Below, one piece after another: positions 18,810-29,200 of a stretch of 64,000 nt of DNA (positions are counted from its first letter, which is position 1; every line of letters starts with the position of its first letter). A program made the translations under genes and the position numbers. This stretch comes from Spirochaetales bacterium (GTDB lineage: Bacteria > Spirochaetota > Spirochaetia > JABEVK01). A model generated the notes under the pieces. That model saw only the letters and a program-made list of their open reading frames with translations. It had not been told where the DNA came from and did no database searches. The DNA lies in the NCBI GenBank assembly GCA_947478845.1, contig CANJXC010000004.1:124001-188000 (forward strand). The letters run 5' to 3'.

Positions 18810-19511
18810 CTAGCTCTTGTTGAAGAGCTTCTCTCCTTCCACAAGAATTCCCAAAACCTCGTTCTTGCGGGCATGGGTCAGGCGGTTGACGAACTCGCCC
18901 TCTCGTAAGATTTGGTTCAGTTTGGCTAATACACGAAGATGGACAACCTCGCTGTCGGAAACCAGCAGGAAAAAAAGGTGAGTCAGCTTACCGTCCATCG
19001 AGTCGTAATCTGTGCCCGCCTTGCAGATTCCAATCACCATGCGGGGCACCCCGCCGGGATTCTCTTTAGGATGCCGCAGATGGGGGATCGCAACTCCGCG
19101 GCCGATACCCGTCGTCACCATTTTCTCACGGGTGATCAACTTTCTTAGGAACTCATCGGCATCTTCAATAATTTCTTGCTCGACAAGTGGAACGATCAGC
19201 TGAGAGAGGATTTCTTTTTTGGTGCCCGGTTTCAGGTTTTCAACAATGAACTCGTCGTTCGTGATTCGGGTAAATGGGATCAGCCCCTCAGGATTTTCCA
19301 GAATCTTGGCCAAGTCATTTTGAGGGACCACATTCATCCGTGAAATCAACCAGTCGTCAATCATGGACTTCATGAAGCGCCACTGGCTAGCCACTTTCGT
19401 GCAGGGAATCTCACCGCGCGTGATCATGCGTGAAACGGTCTTTTCGGCTATTTTCAGGTAATTGGCTACCTCTGCCAGAGTCATGATCTCGTGGTCCACC
19501 GAGTCGCTCAT
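18810..19511 (-). CDS. HTH-EIIA(Ntr) fusion regulator
   Basis: A 233-residue protein with an N-terminal excisionase/MerR-like helix-turn-helix (about residues 9-55, MTLAEVANYLKIAEKTVSRM then RFMKSMIDDWL) and a C-terminal PTS EIIA domain of the nitrogen/fructose type (about 90-230). The phosphorylatable His144 lies in GVAIPHLRHP and a second conserved His191 in VVHLRVLAKLNQIL. The architecture suggests a DNA-binding protein whose activity depends on phosphorylation by the PTS chain; HTH-EIIA fusions of this type are known from treponemes. The start is set at 19511, preceded by AGGTGG and a strong promoter; an upstream in-frame ATG lies in the promoter. Confidence 0.88.
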   Translation of the reverse strand: MSDSVDHEIMTLAEVANYLKIAEKTVSRMITRGEIPCTKVASQWRFMKSMIDDWLISRMNVVPQNDLAKILENPEGLIPFTRITNDEFIVENLKPGTKKEILSQLIVPLVEQEIIEDADEFLRKLITREKMVTTGIGRGVAIPHLRHPKENPGGVPRMVIGICKAGTDYDSMDGKLTHLFFLLVSDSEVVHLRVLAKLNQILREGEFVNRLTHARKNEVLGILVEGEKLFNKS

Positions 19512-19529
19512 TATCCACCTCGATTGTCT

Positions 19530-19557
19530 AGTATAGTCCTGCACCTTCTGTTGTCAA
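19530..19557 (-). promoter_or_regulatory. Sigma-70 promoter of the HTH-EIIA gene
   Basis: On the minus strand TTGACA (19557-19552), a 16-nt spacer and TATACT (19535-19530), 11 of 12 consensus positions. It overlaps the 3' end of the upstream Nudix gene, so the regulator can be expressed independently of that operon. The predicted leader is about 12 nt and contains AGGTGG. Confidence 0.8.
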
Positions 19558-20030
19558 CCCAACATGGGGGCTAGAGACCGTCCGCAGATCTTGACTCGCG
19601 CCTCCAACATGGCATCACCGTCGAACAGAAAACTCGCTTCAACACGGTTCCCGGACAAGCAGTGGGGCAACCAAAGTGGGTCGTCTTTCCACATGCGGTG
19701 CCAGGGTAGGGCGGCAACTGGAAGCCAAAATGGATCAGCTTCCTCGCAGGGCCTCGGAGTTCCTCCCACAGCAGACGCAAAAAATGCTCTCACTTCCAAC
19801 TGATAACCATCCAAAAACCGAAAATCCAACGCTGCAACTTCTGTGAGCGGACCCGCTTCGAGAGATGTTTCTTCCCTAAGCTCGCGCCGCCCCGCCTGCT
19901 CCCACGATTCGCCAGCCTCCAGGCGCCCTCCCGGGGCGTTGATCTTGCCTTTCCCAAGGCCACGCAATTTGTGAATGAGAAGCACTTGCTTTCCTTGAAA
20001 CAGCCAAACCAGCGCGGCGCGCTCCATCAT
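19554..20030 (-). CDS. Nudix hydrolase, MutT/MTH1-like
   Basis: A 158-residue hydrolase with an almost canonical Nudix box from Gly35 to Leu57 (G-x5-E-x7-R-E-L-x-E-E-x-S-L; the usual glycine near the end is serine). The segment just before it, GKGKINAPGGRLEAGE, resembles oxidised-purine-triphosphate hydrolases that cleanse 8-oxo-dGTP. Substrate remains uncertain. Start ATG overlaps the stop of the upstream minus-strand gene by 4 nt. Confidence 0.85.
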   Translation of the reverse strand: MMERAALVWLFQGKQVLLIHKLRGLGKGKINAPGGRLEAGESWEQAGRRELREETSLEAGPLTEVAALDFRFLDGYQLEVRAFFASAVGGTPRPCEEADPFWLPVAALPWHRMWKDDPLWLPHCLSGNRVEASFLFDGDAMLEARVKICGRSLAPMLG

Positions 20031-21226
20031 TGCCAGTTCACCAAGGTCAGAACAGGGTGAGGGGGGTACTCGGAAGGCCAGGAAAACAGTTCTGCTTCAA
20101 AAGAGGTTTTTGGTTCGAGAGCAATATGACCGCCCGAAGGAAGTTCAGACTTAAACTCAGAAACCGCTTTGAGTGTCAGGGACTTGAGTTTTGTCCCGTC
20201 TGCACTTATCCAATCCAATTGAAATCCGAGCTTACGGAACGCTTTCAGCCCTGAGTTGTGAACTTCAAGTGATAGCTGGTTGACGTGGGTAGCAAAAAGT
20301 TCTTTCCAGACAGAAGAGCGCTGGTAGACTTCGAGCGCGTACCCCTTGGCTAATCCATCGAGTCCGGCGACCTGAAGGCCTTGGAGCTGTTTTTTGTCGG
20401 CTAAAACGGCCCCAATTTCCTGGGTTGTCAGTACTAAGGATTCAGCGCCAATCCAATTGGCCGCATCGAACTGACGGTCGAACTGCCATCCTTGCCCCGG
20501 TTGGAGTTCAGGATCCTTGTCAGTGCGGAAATCTAAACTTTCCTGATGGACGGGTTTTCCGTTGGCATCAAGGACAGCCAAAGTCACTGCCCAAGCCGAA
20601 ACCCTCGAATCAGGGAACTCAAGCAATACATGCAAGTGCAGAACCGCCGACTCGGCATACACGTCGATCCTACTTTGCAACCTTGTGAGCTGGACCTTGA
20701 CGCCTTGGGTATCCAGGGTCACCGGCAAATCTCGGGAACTCTGAGATACCGGAGGCGGCAATAGAATCTCTGAGGGTACTGACCAAGGAGACCACCACAG
20801 GAAAGCCACCAGCAGTGAAGCGAGCACCCCGAGTCCAACCAATATCGGAATCCAGAATCTGCGGTAATGGCCTTTCGCTCTCTCCACCACTGTCAGGCGA
20901 GATTTCAGCGCCGAGAGGTCTTCGGCTTCCCAGGTCTTTCGTTTGAGTTGGGCTGAAACCGATGAAGCGAAGATGGAATCAAAGGGATCAAGCAAGAGCG
21001 CCTGAAGCGATTCGAAGGCGAAGTCCTCATCGTTTCCGGCTTCTGCGGCCTTCAAGGCACGGTTTTTGTGACCCGCGACCTGCTTATCGAGCAACGATAA
21101 GTCATCGGGAGTCAATTCGGCTTCTTCGAGAAGAGCCCCCCACTGTTTTCTGGTGTAGGCTTTCTCTGGCGGCGATTCCTTGCGTTGCTTGAGAAACTCG
21201 CGCAACCTTTCAACCTTGGTCGCCAC
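20027..21226 (-). CDS. Uncharacterised single-pass membrane protein
   Basis: A 399-residue protein not recognised as a named family. The first ~125 residues are charged and helical (cytoplasmic), followed by one membrane segment (about 124-146, FWIPILVGLGVLASLLVAFLW) and a ~250-residue extracytoplasmic part rich in beta strands. The C-terminal part (LSLEVHNSGLKAFRKLGFQLDW; LVNWQ end) looks like FxLYD/DUF-type immunoglobulin-like modules that compare a protein with nonpolar strands, but this is by eye. In the same minus-strand operon as the Nudix and HTH-EIIA genes; no functional link is evident. Confidence 0.7.
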   Translation of the reverse strand: MATKVERLREFLKQRKESPPEKAYTRKQWGALLEEAELTPDDLSLLDKQVAGHKNRALKAAEAGNDEDFAFESLQALLLDPFDSIFASSVSAQLKRKTWEAEDLSALKSRLTVVERAKGHYRRFWIPILVGLGVLASLLVAFLWWSPWSVPSEILLPPPVSQSSRDLPVTLDTQGVKVQLTRLQSRIDVYAESAVLHLHVLLEFPDSRVSAWAVTLAVLDANGKPVHQESLDFRTDKDPELQPGQGWQFDRQFDAANWIGAESLVLTTQEIGAVLADKKQLQGLQVAGLDGLAKGYALEVYQRSSVWKELFATHVNQLSLEVHNSGLKAFRKLGFQLDWISADGTKLKSLTLKAVSEFKSELPSGGHIALEPKTSFEAELFSWPSEYPPHPVLTLVNWQ

Positions 21227-21228
21227 GG

Positions 21229-21567
21229 TCAGGATCCTTTAGTCTCTGGCTCGCCGGCTTCCTTTTTGCGCTGCTGACCCACTTTCTCGAGAAGCCAGCG
21301 CCCTAGGTTTTCGGCATTTTCAGTAGTCATCACCACTGCAATCAGAGCTTCTCGGGTGATTGGAGTAACCGCAGGTGTTCGGGAAACTTCCGGACCGAGA
21401 CCATCCGGGGTGGACAGATAACTGATGGCTTCGGGTAGTTCGACATGTTCAAAAAAAAGGTCGAACTTCAGTTCGCCTCGGGGTGTCATTCCTCCCCAAG
21501 CCCCGTTGGCAACGACAATGTGGTAGTTGGCGGAACGCACGAACCGAAAAGTAATTTCCTTATCCAC
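21229..21567 (-). CDS. Small conserved-looking cytoplasmic protein
   Basis: A 112-residue protein of unknown function. It starts with a beta-rich segment (ITFRFVRSANYHIVVANGAWGGMTPRGELKFDLFFEHV) that resembles small bacterial proteins annotated only as hypothetical, and ends in a charged helix (RWLLEKVGQQRKKEAGE). No signal peptide or catalytic motif. GTG start. It is the first gene of the minus-strand operon and lies 2 nt upstream of the membrane protein gene. Confidence 0.6.
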   Translation of the reverse strand: MDKEITFRFVRSANYHIVVANGAWGGMTPRGELKFDLFFEHVELPEAISYLSTPDGLGPEVSRTPAVTPITREALIAVVMTTENAENLGRWLLEKVGQQRKKEAGEPETKGS

Positions 21568-21580
21568 GGGTGCAGGTTAA

Positions 21581-21595
21581 CACTAATCCCTAGTG
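21581..21595. promoter_or_regulatory. Small perfect inverted repeat, possible operator
   Basis: CACTA-ATCCC-TAGTG, 5-bp arms, 14 bp upstream of the first gene of the minus-strand operon. The position fits an operator, but the arms are short and chance cannot be excluded. Confidence 0.25.
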
Positions 21596-21648
21596 ACATC
21601 AAGAAGGTTTGCCCAGGCCTCGATGTTACGAACACGGCTCGGGCCGCA

Positions 21649-22908
21649 CTACTGAAGTTTCTGGGCCGCTTCCATCTGCTTCTGAAGTTCGACAGCTTTG
21701 GAAGCTGTTCTCGTCATTTCCAAAGCAGGAAGGAAGTTAGGCAAAATCGCCAAAGCCTTCTCCCATTGCACTATCGCTTCCTCAAGGTTTCCTTTGGCAT
21801 AGAACTCAATACCAGCGAGGTAATATTCTCGCGCCGCAGTCTCACGATCCTGTCGCCCCAGATCGCCTAGATTCATCTTGATTTCAATGCTGACGCGGTC
21901 GAAGGGTGTGAGACTTGTCATCAAGTCAACCGTGTAATTGAGGTTCATGGTCAGCGAGTCGATCAGCACTGTGACCCCGGCCGAGAGCCGAGGCAGCCCT
22001 GCCTTGAGATTTAGTCCGGCCTGAACTCCGAGGGTCTCCAACAGCGCCCAATTGAATCCAATAGCCTCGGAAATCCCCTCTGCTCCCGCCAGATCAAGGC
22101 CCAGGGGTGTACTGAGATAAAACGGAACCGTAATATCAAAAGAAAAAGTCATCGGCTTGATCGGGTTGTAGGCCAGTCCGATCACCATCGAACTGGGAAG
22201 GGGGTCACCACTCACTGGTAGCCCCAGGTTTTTCATCGTCACGGCAAAAGCGAGGTTGTTCTCTCGGGAGTAGTAGAACTTGAGAAAATTGACCTTCGTG
22301 ATGGCGCCAAAATCAAAAATTAACGCGCTCGCGGACTGACCCTGTGCGATAGTCTCTGGAACGCTTCGGCTGGCAAACTTCAGGCTACCACCAACTGTGA
22401 GGCCACTGAAATAGAAGGTGTGAAACAGATTATAGGCAAGGTTGGCCGTCCCGACGAACTCGGTGTAGTACCCTTTCGCAGTTTCGGTAGACCATGGATT
22501 GCGATACCGCTCTCCCCAAGTGTTAATGGCCGTGAAAGGAAGGTAAAGAAGCTTGGCCCCGAGGCCAATGCCTAGGTCAGCATCACGGATGGTAAATATG
22601 CCCGCCTCGAGCCGAGATTCGCCTATCCAGTCATTGTGATAGATAGAGATTTCGGTGTCTTTGAGAAGCGCACTGCCGGCGGGATTGGCTTCCAAGTATC
22701 CGGAGTCTTTCAAAACCGCAGAATAGGCCGTGCCCATGGACTGGTACATGCCCCCCGGCGGAATGACCAGGGCCCAAAAGGCGGCCTTACCTGCGTGGCT
22801 ATCTATCCCTGCAATTTCTCCGAGGGCGGCGTACCAGTCTTCGAGACCTTGGGCCCAAGCACAGCTTGCCAGTAAAAGAAAAGCCAGACTCGCCGAGAAT
22901 CTTTTCAT
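21649..22908 (-). CDS. UPF0164-family outer-membrane-type protein
   Basis: A 419-residue protein with a signal peptide (about residues 1-20, ending ASCAWAQ) followed by a beta-rich barrel-like domain. The early block FWALVIPPGGMYQSMGTAYSAV and EANPAGSALL matches UPF0164, a spirochaete family proposed to form FadL-like outer-membrane barrels. Residues ~370-419 carry an extra TPR-like hairpin (EYYLAGIEFYAKGNLEEAIVQWEKALAILP). The start is placed at the MKRFSASL methionine because an upstream in-frame ATG would lie in the -35/-10 region. Divergent from the large repeat-protein gene. Confidence 0.82.
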   Translation of the reverse strand: MKRFSASLAFLLLASCAWAQGLEDWYAALGEIAGIDSHAGKAAFWALVIPPGGMYQSMGTAYSAVLKDSGYLEANPAGSALLKDTEISIYHNDWIGESRLEAGIFTIRDADLGIGLGAKLLYLPFTAINTWGERYRNPWSTETAKGYYTEFVGTANLAYNLFHTFYFSGLTVGGSLKFASRSVPETIAQGQSASALIFDFGAITKVNFLKFYYSRENNLAFAVTMKNLGLPVSGDPLPSSMVIGLAYNPIKPMTFSFDITVPFYLSTPLGLDLAGAEGISEAIGFNWALLETLGVQAGLNLKAGLPRLSAGVTVLIDSLTMNLNYTVDLMTSLTPFDRVSIEIKMNLGDLGRQDRETAAREYYLAGIEFYAKGNLEEAIVQWEKALAILPNFLPALEMTRTASKAVELQKQMEAAQKLQ

Positions 22909-22920
22909 GAAGGTTAGCCC

Positions 22921-22949
22921 ATTATACCATAAAAAGGGTATGCTATCCA
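22921..22949 (-). promoter_or_regulatory. Promoter of the UPF0164 gene
   Basis: Minus-strand TGGATA (22949-22944), 17-nt spacer and a perfect TATAAT (22926-22921). The start of transcription would lie only about 6 nt before the ATG at 22908, and no Shine-Dalgarno is visible, so the mRNA has a very short leader. Confidence 0.65.
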
Positions 22950-23022
22950 AACCAGACAGGTCATACGAGACCCCGGAGCCCGATACCTGAAGCCCAACTT
23001 TCCTCTCCTTGGCAGTGTTCTC

Positions 23023-26000
23023 TTGCTCATGATCTGGTCTCCTGTTTCTCTGTTGTCACAGCAGTCCGACTTCTTCGGCGCCCTTTTGCAGTTATTCGGT
23101 GTTCCTCAAGAAACAAAAGTGACGGTAACCGACGCGACGGCACTCCTTGAAGCCAAGGATTATGAGGGTGCACTGAGAGTTGCGAACTCCCTGATCGACC
23201 AGCAGAACTACAACGACGCCATGTTCATCGCCAAAGAATTGGTACCCCTTAAGCAACTCGTAGGGGCGTCTTCCATTGCCGCAAGGCTAATGGCACTCAA
23301 TCCGCATCCTGAACAGAATCTGGTCTACGATGGATATGGGGAGTTTCTGAACCTAGCAGACCTCTTGATCACCGAAAAGGACTATAACGACGCCCTGGTG
23401 ATTCTTGCAGGAGTTATTCGGCGTCCCGACTACCTTGACGATGCCCAAAGGCTGATCAATAAAGTGCGTGATCTGCGCAACCGTTACAACTCTTTAGGCG
23501 ATGAGATGCTTCAAGCCCTTAAAGTGGGTGATGCAGAAAAGGCAAAAACCCTCATCGCTACAATGGAGTCAGTCGACAAGAATCCAAATGACAAAACGTT
23601 AGTCCAGATCAAGTTGGCCAAACGCTCCGTGAGCAAAATTGTTTTTGAGAAACTCGTTAATGGCATAATGGATGCGGCTGCGATCTTGCTCAAAAACCGC
23701 GAGTATGGCGCTGCCATCCGTAAGTACCTCGAGGCAGAACCGATTGCGAAAGTAGACTTTGCCGAGAACCAGTACGGAAATATCACTGAGAATCTGGTGG
23801 CGCGTTCTTGGGATGACTTGAAATCCGCTACTGCACTCTTGGTTGCCCAGGAAGGAAACCTGAAGAACCAGCCCGCCACAGGACAAAAACTGATTTCCGG
23901 TGCTCCTGCCGCTTTCGAGGCCGGAATGGCCGCGCTCACCGAACGTTGGAAAGCGTATTTTGCCCTGCGCAAACGGGTCTGGATGAACACCCAGCTGTTT
24001 CAGTCGCAATCTAACCTCATCCTTAAAAGCCGCAATCAGGACGATTTCTACCTAACTTATTCACTTTGGATCAACCAAGGGCGGCCCTCGACCAAAACGC
24101 AGGAAGGAATCCTTTTCGCTTTCGACCAACTGTGGACAGAATCGATTGGTCCATGGAGCCAGCAGATTAAGACTCGGCTGGATAGCCAGTACCAGATTGC
24201 CAAGGCCGCTTTTGAAACGGGTCAGTATGATTCCGCCTTTTCTGCTTTTCAGGACCTACGGGTGCTGTCTCGAAACAGCCTCGATCTGCTGGCGCTGAAC
24301 AACCTACAAGCCTATGTGCTCGACGATGGTTCGTTCGATAAAGGATACCAGGTTCGTCTCAAAGAGTTGCTACCTCTCGCTGTTTTCACGGAAAACAGGC
24401 TGATTGTCGCCAATCAGGGCGCTCAGGCGAGCAAAGACCTAAGTTCACTAGCGTTGCTATCTTCGGCTGCCAATCTAAATCGGGCCGGATTGGAATCTTC
24501 GCGCTCCTCAGTGAGGACCATGCGGGAATCGTTCCAGCTGGATTCGGAAAAGACAATCTCGCTCCAGCGGCGCGAAACCTCACTTACCCAGAACCTCGCT
24601 AAGCTTCTTGACCCCCCTACTTTCCTCGCAGGATGGCTGGCGTCATGGAATCAATTTCGACAGAAAGCTACCGCGCAAGAGGCGGTGTTTGTCGACCGAA
24701 AAGGAAAGCTTGACTATGACCTGCTGGAGGTCCGCAATTCGGCCTTGTCCCGCACCCTCGCTTCGGCTCAGGCCCAGATTGAGGGAATTGCCGATCCTCC
24801 CGTCCAGGGTCAGACTCCATTGATTCGCAAGTATCCCTTGCAAGCTTCTCAGTCCCTTGAAACACTGAGACCGAGTCAAGATGCGTTGCAAAAGGACATC
24901 ATTGCCTTCATCGACCTCTTCGAAAACGAAGTTCCAGAGGTCAAAACACCCGCAGTGTTGGCTTGGCCCATCAAGGGTCGCGGCCTTCTGGCCCTGTTGA
25001 CTGCAGGCCAGACTCAGCAGTCAAAGTTCCTGGCCACTTCAAAGTTCAACTATGATAGGTCACAAAGTCTCAAAAAGCAGGGCCAAGAGGTGGTTCCCCA
25101 GATTGAAGCTTCGCTTAAAGCCGACAATTTTCTGCTGGCAAAAACACAGCTGAATCAGATGTCGGCATTTTACTTTCAATCGCTTTTGGCTCAAGAGGAT
25201 CCGTTGTTTCGGAAGTCTGCCGAAGACGAGAATACTCGGCTCAATGAACTTTACAACAAAAGCTTTCAAAACCTGGTGGTGAGGGATGTCCGTCAATACA
25301 TTACCGACGGTAGCCAAGCGTACTTGAATGCCCAGTTTGGTCAGGCTGAGCAGTTGCTCACCAAGGCAAAGAATCGCTGGGCTGAGGCCAGCGGAGAAAT
25401 CAACGAAGAAGTGGCGCGATGGCTTAATTTAGCTACGATTGCGCAGGGTGCGGCCACCGGACGCGAGGTCAACCCCGTCGATCCTCTGTTTAATGAGGTC
25501 CAGCAACTGCTGAATTTTTCCAGACGTGACTACAATGATGCACAGGCGCTCCGAAAGGCCGGCAAGGGTGCTTCGGCCGAAGTGCTGTTTGACCGCGCCA
25601 TCGCAATTCTCAGCAAGATCCTCCTGATCTATCCGTTTAATCAGGAAATGGGACTTCTCAAGCTCCAAATTGAAAAAGACCGGAATCCAGAAGGTTTTCC
25701 CGCCCTGTTTCGCATGAAGATCGACTTAGCGATCAAGCAGATTGCCAACAACCCGGCACAGGCCTATACCGATTTACAGGATCTCGATCGCATCCAACCG
25801 GGTGAAAACACCATAGCAGCCGGCATCAAGCGTGTCCGAACGGTACTCGGCTTGGACAAACAGCCGCTGGATCCTGCCAAAAAAGCTCAGGCGGAGAAGC
25901 TGTATTCCCAAGCAAAAGCGTCTTTTGAGAGTGGGAACATCAACCGCTTCGATCAAGCGAAACTCGACATCGACGCGGCCCTTTCGCTGATCCAACCTGC

Positions 26001-26238
26001 AAACGATTCACGGTTCACCGGCCTTAAGGACCTCCTGTCTCAATCTACCAACGCATCGGTGACTTTCTCTCTTGCCCAACAAGCTGAGTGGGAGGGCATC
26101 CTTAATGCGGTTAACCAAGGCTCCTTTGTGATTGCCAACGGCTTGCTGGACGCCTTTAAGAAAAAGTACCCTAATGCGGTGAAGGATTCCAGGATCGTCC
26201 AGTTCACCGACAAAATTGCCAACGGACTCAACCGATGA
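23023..26238 (+). CDS. Large secreted helical-repeat protein
   Basis: About 1071 residues, almost entirely helical with TPR-like units (for example near residues 40-75, 110-145 and 835-870) separated by coiled-coil-like stretches. Not a recognised enzyme. The first ATG/GTG/TTG in frame is TTG 23023, but it gives a truncated signal sequence with no positive n-region. A CTG at 22987, 8 nt after GGAG, would start MKPNFPLLGSVLLLMIWSPV, a complete signal peptide; this is the more attractive biological start. It overlaps the next gene by 4 nt. Its partner is probably the SpoIIE-type phosphatase encoded directly downstream. Confidence 0.8.
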   Translation: MLMIWSPVSLLSQQSDFFGALLQLFGVPQETKVTVTDATALLEAKDYEGALRVANSLIDQQNYNDAMFIAKELVPLKQLVGASSIAARLMALNPHPEQNLVYDGYGEFLNLADLLITEKDYNDALVILAGVIRRPDYLDDAQRLINKVRDLRNRYNSLGDEMLQALKVGDAEKAKTLIATMESVDKNPNDKTLVQIKLAKRSVSKIVFEKLVNGIMDAAAILLKNREYGAAIRKYLEAEPIAKVDFAENQYGNITENLVARSWDDLKSATALLVAQEGNLKNQPATGQKLISGAPAAFEAGMAALTERWKAYFALRKRVWMNTQLFQSQSNLILKSRNQDDFYLTYSLWINQGRPSTKTQEGILFAFDQLWTESIGPWSQQIKTRLDSQYQIAKAAFETGQYDSAFSAFQDLRVLSRNSLDLLALNNLQAYVLDDGSFDKGYQVRLKELLPLAVFTENRLIVANQGAQASKDLSSLALLSSAANLNRAGLESSRSSVRTMRESFQLDSEKTISLQRRETSLTQNLAKLLDPPTFLAGWLASWNQFRQKATAQEAVFVDRKGKLDYDLLEVRNSALSRTLASAQAQIEGIADPPVQGQTPLIRKYPLQASQSLETLRPSQDALQKDIIAFIDLFENEVPEVKTPAVLAWPIKGRGLLALLTAGQTQQSKFLATSKFNYDRSQSLKKQGQEVVPQIEASLKADNFLLAKTQLNQMSAFYFQSLLAQEDPLFRKSAEDENTRLNELYNKSFQNLVVRDVRQYITDGSQAYLNAQFGQAEQLLTKAKNRWAEASGEINEEVARWLNLATIAQGAATGREVNPVDPLFNEVQQLLNFSRRDYNDAQALRKAGKGASAEVLFDRAIAILSKILLIYPFNQEMGLLKLQIEKDRNPEGFPALFRMKIDLAIKQIANNPAQAYTDLQDLDRIQPGENTIAAGIKRVRTVLGLDKQPLDPAKKAQAEKLYSQAKASFESGNINRFDQAKLDIDAALSLIQPANDSRFTGLKDLLSQSTNASVTFSLAQQAEWEGILNAVNQGSFVIANGLLDAFKKKYPNAVKDSRIVQFTDKIANGLNR

Positions 26239-29200
26239 AGAGTTGGCAGACGGTTTGGTTTTCAGCCTTTCTCGCCTTCGCCTGTAGCACGGGGTCTCTT
26301 CAGGCACAGAACCTTTATTGGGATACTGCGCAGACACTCGGTTTTAAAGCGGCGGCCTTTCCAACGACTGTAGGTTACAAGACCGATGCAGGAGCTTTTT
26401 GGCAGGTTCGGACGGGAGTCGACGGCGCATGGCCGCAGTACTACCTGGCCTTTAGTTCACGACATCTTGGTGATGCAGGGTGGTCGCAGCCACGCAACGT
26501 ATTGGGACCTTTCACTGTTACAGGCGGAGACTCGCAGTTCTACACCGCGGTTTGGTCGGCTTCCGGCGACCTTTGGGTGGCTGCTTCTGAAAACCAGGCT
26601 CAGGTAGGGCTTTACCGTTCACGGGACAAGGGAACCACTTTCACCAAAGAAACGGTGCTCACCAGCCCGCGAGGATCCATACTTCTGGTCCCTCGGTTGT
26701 TCATTAACGGTGACGACGAGCCCCTGCTGGTTGTGAATGAGGCCGAAGAGGTCACCATACGGCTTGCCACCAGCGTCTTGCGCGGAAACTCCTGGACCCC
26801 CCTCCAAATTATTGAGCCGTTGTTGATGCAAAATAGCTACCAGCCTTCCGTTACCTTCCGCGGAAAAGCCCTGACTCTGGTGTATCAGGGCCCCAACAGC
26901 CGCAACAATTATCAGATATTTCGGCGCGAGTCCTTCGATGGTGGCCTCACTTGGGGTGCCCAGGTTCTGCTTTCTGATTTTGATCCGACGGTGAATCCTG
27001 CTTTGTACGACAACCAACGCGCAAATGCCCTGTGGTGGAACGATCGCTTGTACGTCGTATGGGAACGAAAAAATGTGGGTAACCCAACCCTCTTGCAATG
27101 GGTTGTCTTTGACACGGCCGGAAAACTGGTGCCAGGAAGCCCTAAGGAAGTCACAACCAACGATTTTACGGCGCGAAACCCTCAGCTATTTGTCTTTGGC
27201 GACCGTTTGCAATTGTCATGGTTTGACAACAAAAACAAGGGTTACGACCAGAACCTGGCGTCCTGGAACGCCGATGCCACCGCGTTTTCCGTCAAAACCC
27301 TTTCTGCTGGGACGGGAAATAATTATCTCGGGCAAGCCATAGGCTTGGGTACAGACTTGTTTGTTTTCTGGCAGTCGGTGTTTGGTACCGGAAACAACTC
27401 GACCTCTCAAGTCGTTTTCCGTGGCCCCGACCGCCGTGTTGAGCCACCGACGATCAAGCCGCTGAATTTTACAGACGGTCGACCAGTCAACAACCGAGAT
27501 TTCCGAGTCCAAGTGGTGTTTCCCCCGGATATCTCAGGGATCGCCGGGATGAATTATGTCGTTTCACGGGACAAGACGACGCTGCCGGAGAGGGTGGTCA
27601 CAGTCACGGCAAAGGACCCATCCCTTACCGTCCGTGCCGAGAACGAAGGAGTCTCATGGCTGAATGTGGTTGTTCGTGACCAGGCCGGCAACTGGTCGTC
27701 GGCTACCTCTCAGTCGTTCAGTCTGGACGTGACCCCCCCGGGTCCTGTGCTCTTTGACCTTCCGGCCGTCGATCCTGAAGGTTACTTAGCCTCCAATACG
27801 TTTGATCTTACCTGGAAAACTTCTTCCAACGATGGCGTCGGCTACTCTTGGAGGCTCAACCGTATCGGTGATTTTTCGGTGCCGGTCACACTGCAGACCC
27901 TCAAGCTCGACCCCGCACCCGCCCTCCCGACTTCGGGCCTTTCGACCTTCTCGCGTAACAACCTGGAAGACGGCATGTGGGCACTCACGGTCAGTGCCTT
28001 TGACGACGCCGGTAACCAAGGTCCATCCACCAACTATTTTTTCCGACTCAACAAATACAAACCGTTCACCTTCATTCAAAGTGTGCTCATAACCGAGGAA
28101 GACTTCCAGCGCTTTGCGCTTGAGATCCGAGGGCTAGGCTTCGCATCGGGCGGTCAGGTCGATTTTGTCATTCTTGACCGCGACGGGAAAGCCCCATGGG
28201 ACTACCAGTTCCGACCAGAAACTTTGACAGACAAGCGAATCATTGTCCGGGCTGCCGACCTGACTCAAGGCATCTACCGGATCGGTGTGATGCACTCGCA
28301 GCGGGGATCGTTATTTGCGTCCAAGACTCTCGAGGTCGGATCGGGCGGCACCGTTAAGATCGGTGACTTCCGAAATCTAGATCAGACCGTTTGGGAGTTC
28401 TTCCAAGGGATTTCAGCGTACTTTTCCGTGAACACCGCCTTCTTCTGGACCTTGTTTGTGTTCCTGATGCTCGCCATTGTCTTATCTGCGGTGCAGCTGC
28501 GCAAAGTCGTGTCGCAGATGCGAAGAGTTGACCGACAGGCCGCCGAATTGTTTACCGATATCTATAGCAGAAGGTCAGCCTTCTCCAGGAGAATCTCGAT
28601 GAAACGGAAAGGCCTCAGCCTGACGTTCAAGTTTGCCGCCTCGATCTTGAGTTTGACTGTGGCGGTTATTCTCATGCTGGCCCTCGTGCTCGGGTACCTC
28701 ATCACTGAGAACAGTCGTACCAGCCTAGGTAATGCTCTCCAACAGCGCGCCGACGTGCTGCTCGAAGGTTTGGTGTCAGGCGCACGCGCCAACCTTCCTA
28801 CAGCCGAAAACAACCTTTCAGAGCTTCTGCTCCTTCCCTCGCAGATTGCTTCCATGCAAACGGATAAACAGCATGTTGATGCCCTTTTCGCCACTATAAC
28901 GGGCCGTAGCACAAACAAGAAGGCCGGCTTCTCGTTCGTCTGGTCTTCTAACGATCCTAATCTTTCTCAAAAAATTGATACGCCCGAACTTGCCCGTGGC
29001 GTCTCCACTTGGAAGGCCGCCGATGTGGTTGAAAAAGCCTTCCAGAAACTTCAGCTCTCGCTCAATCAGGCGGCACGCTTACGGGTAGGTGAACTAGCGA
29101 CTCAGGTCGACGCGCTGAACAAGCAAATTGTGAGCTTCTCCGGAAATGTCACCGACCCCAAGTATCTGGAACTGACCGCCAGCGTACGCGACTTAAAAAC

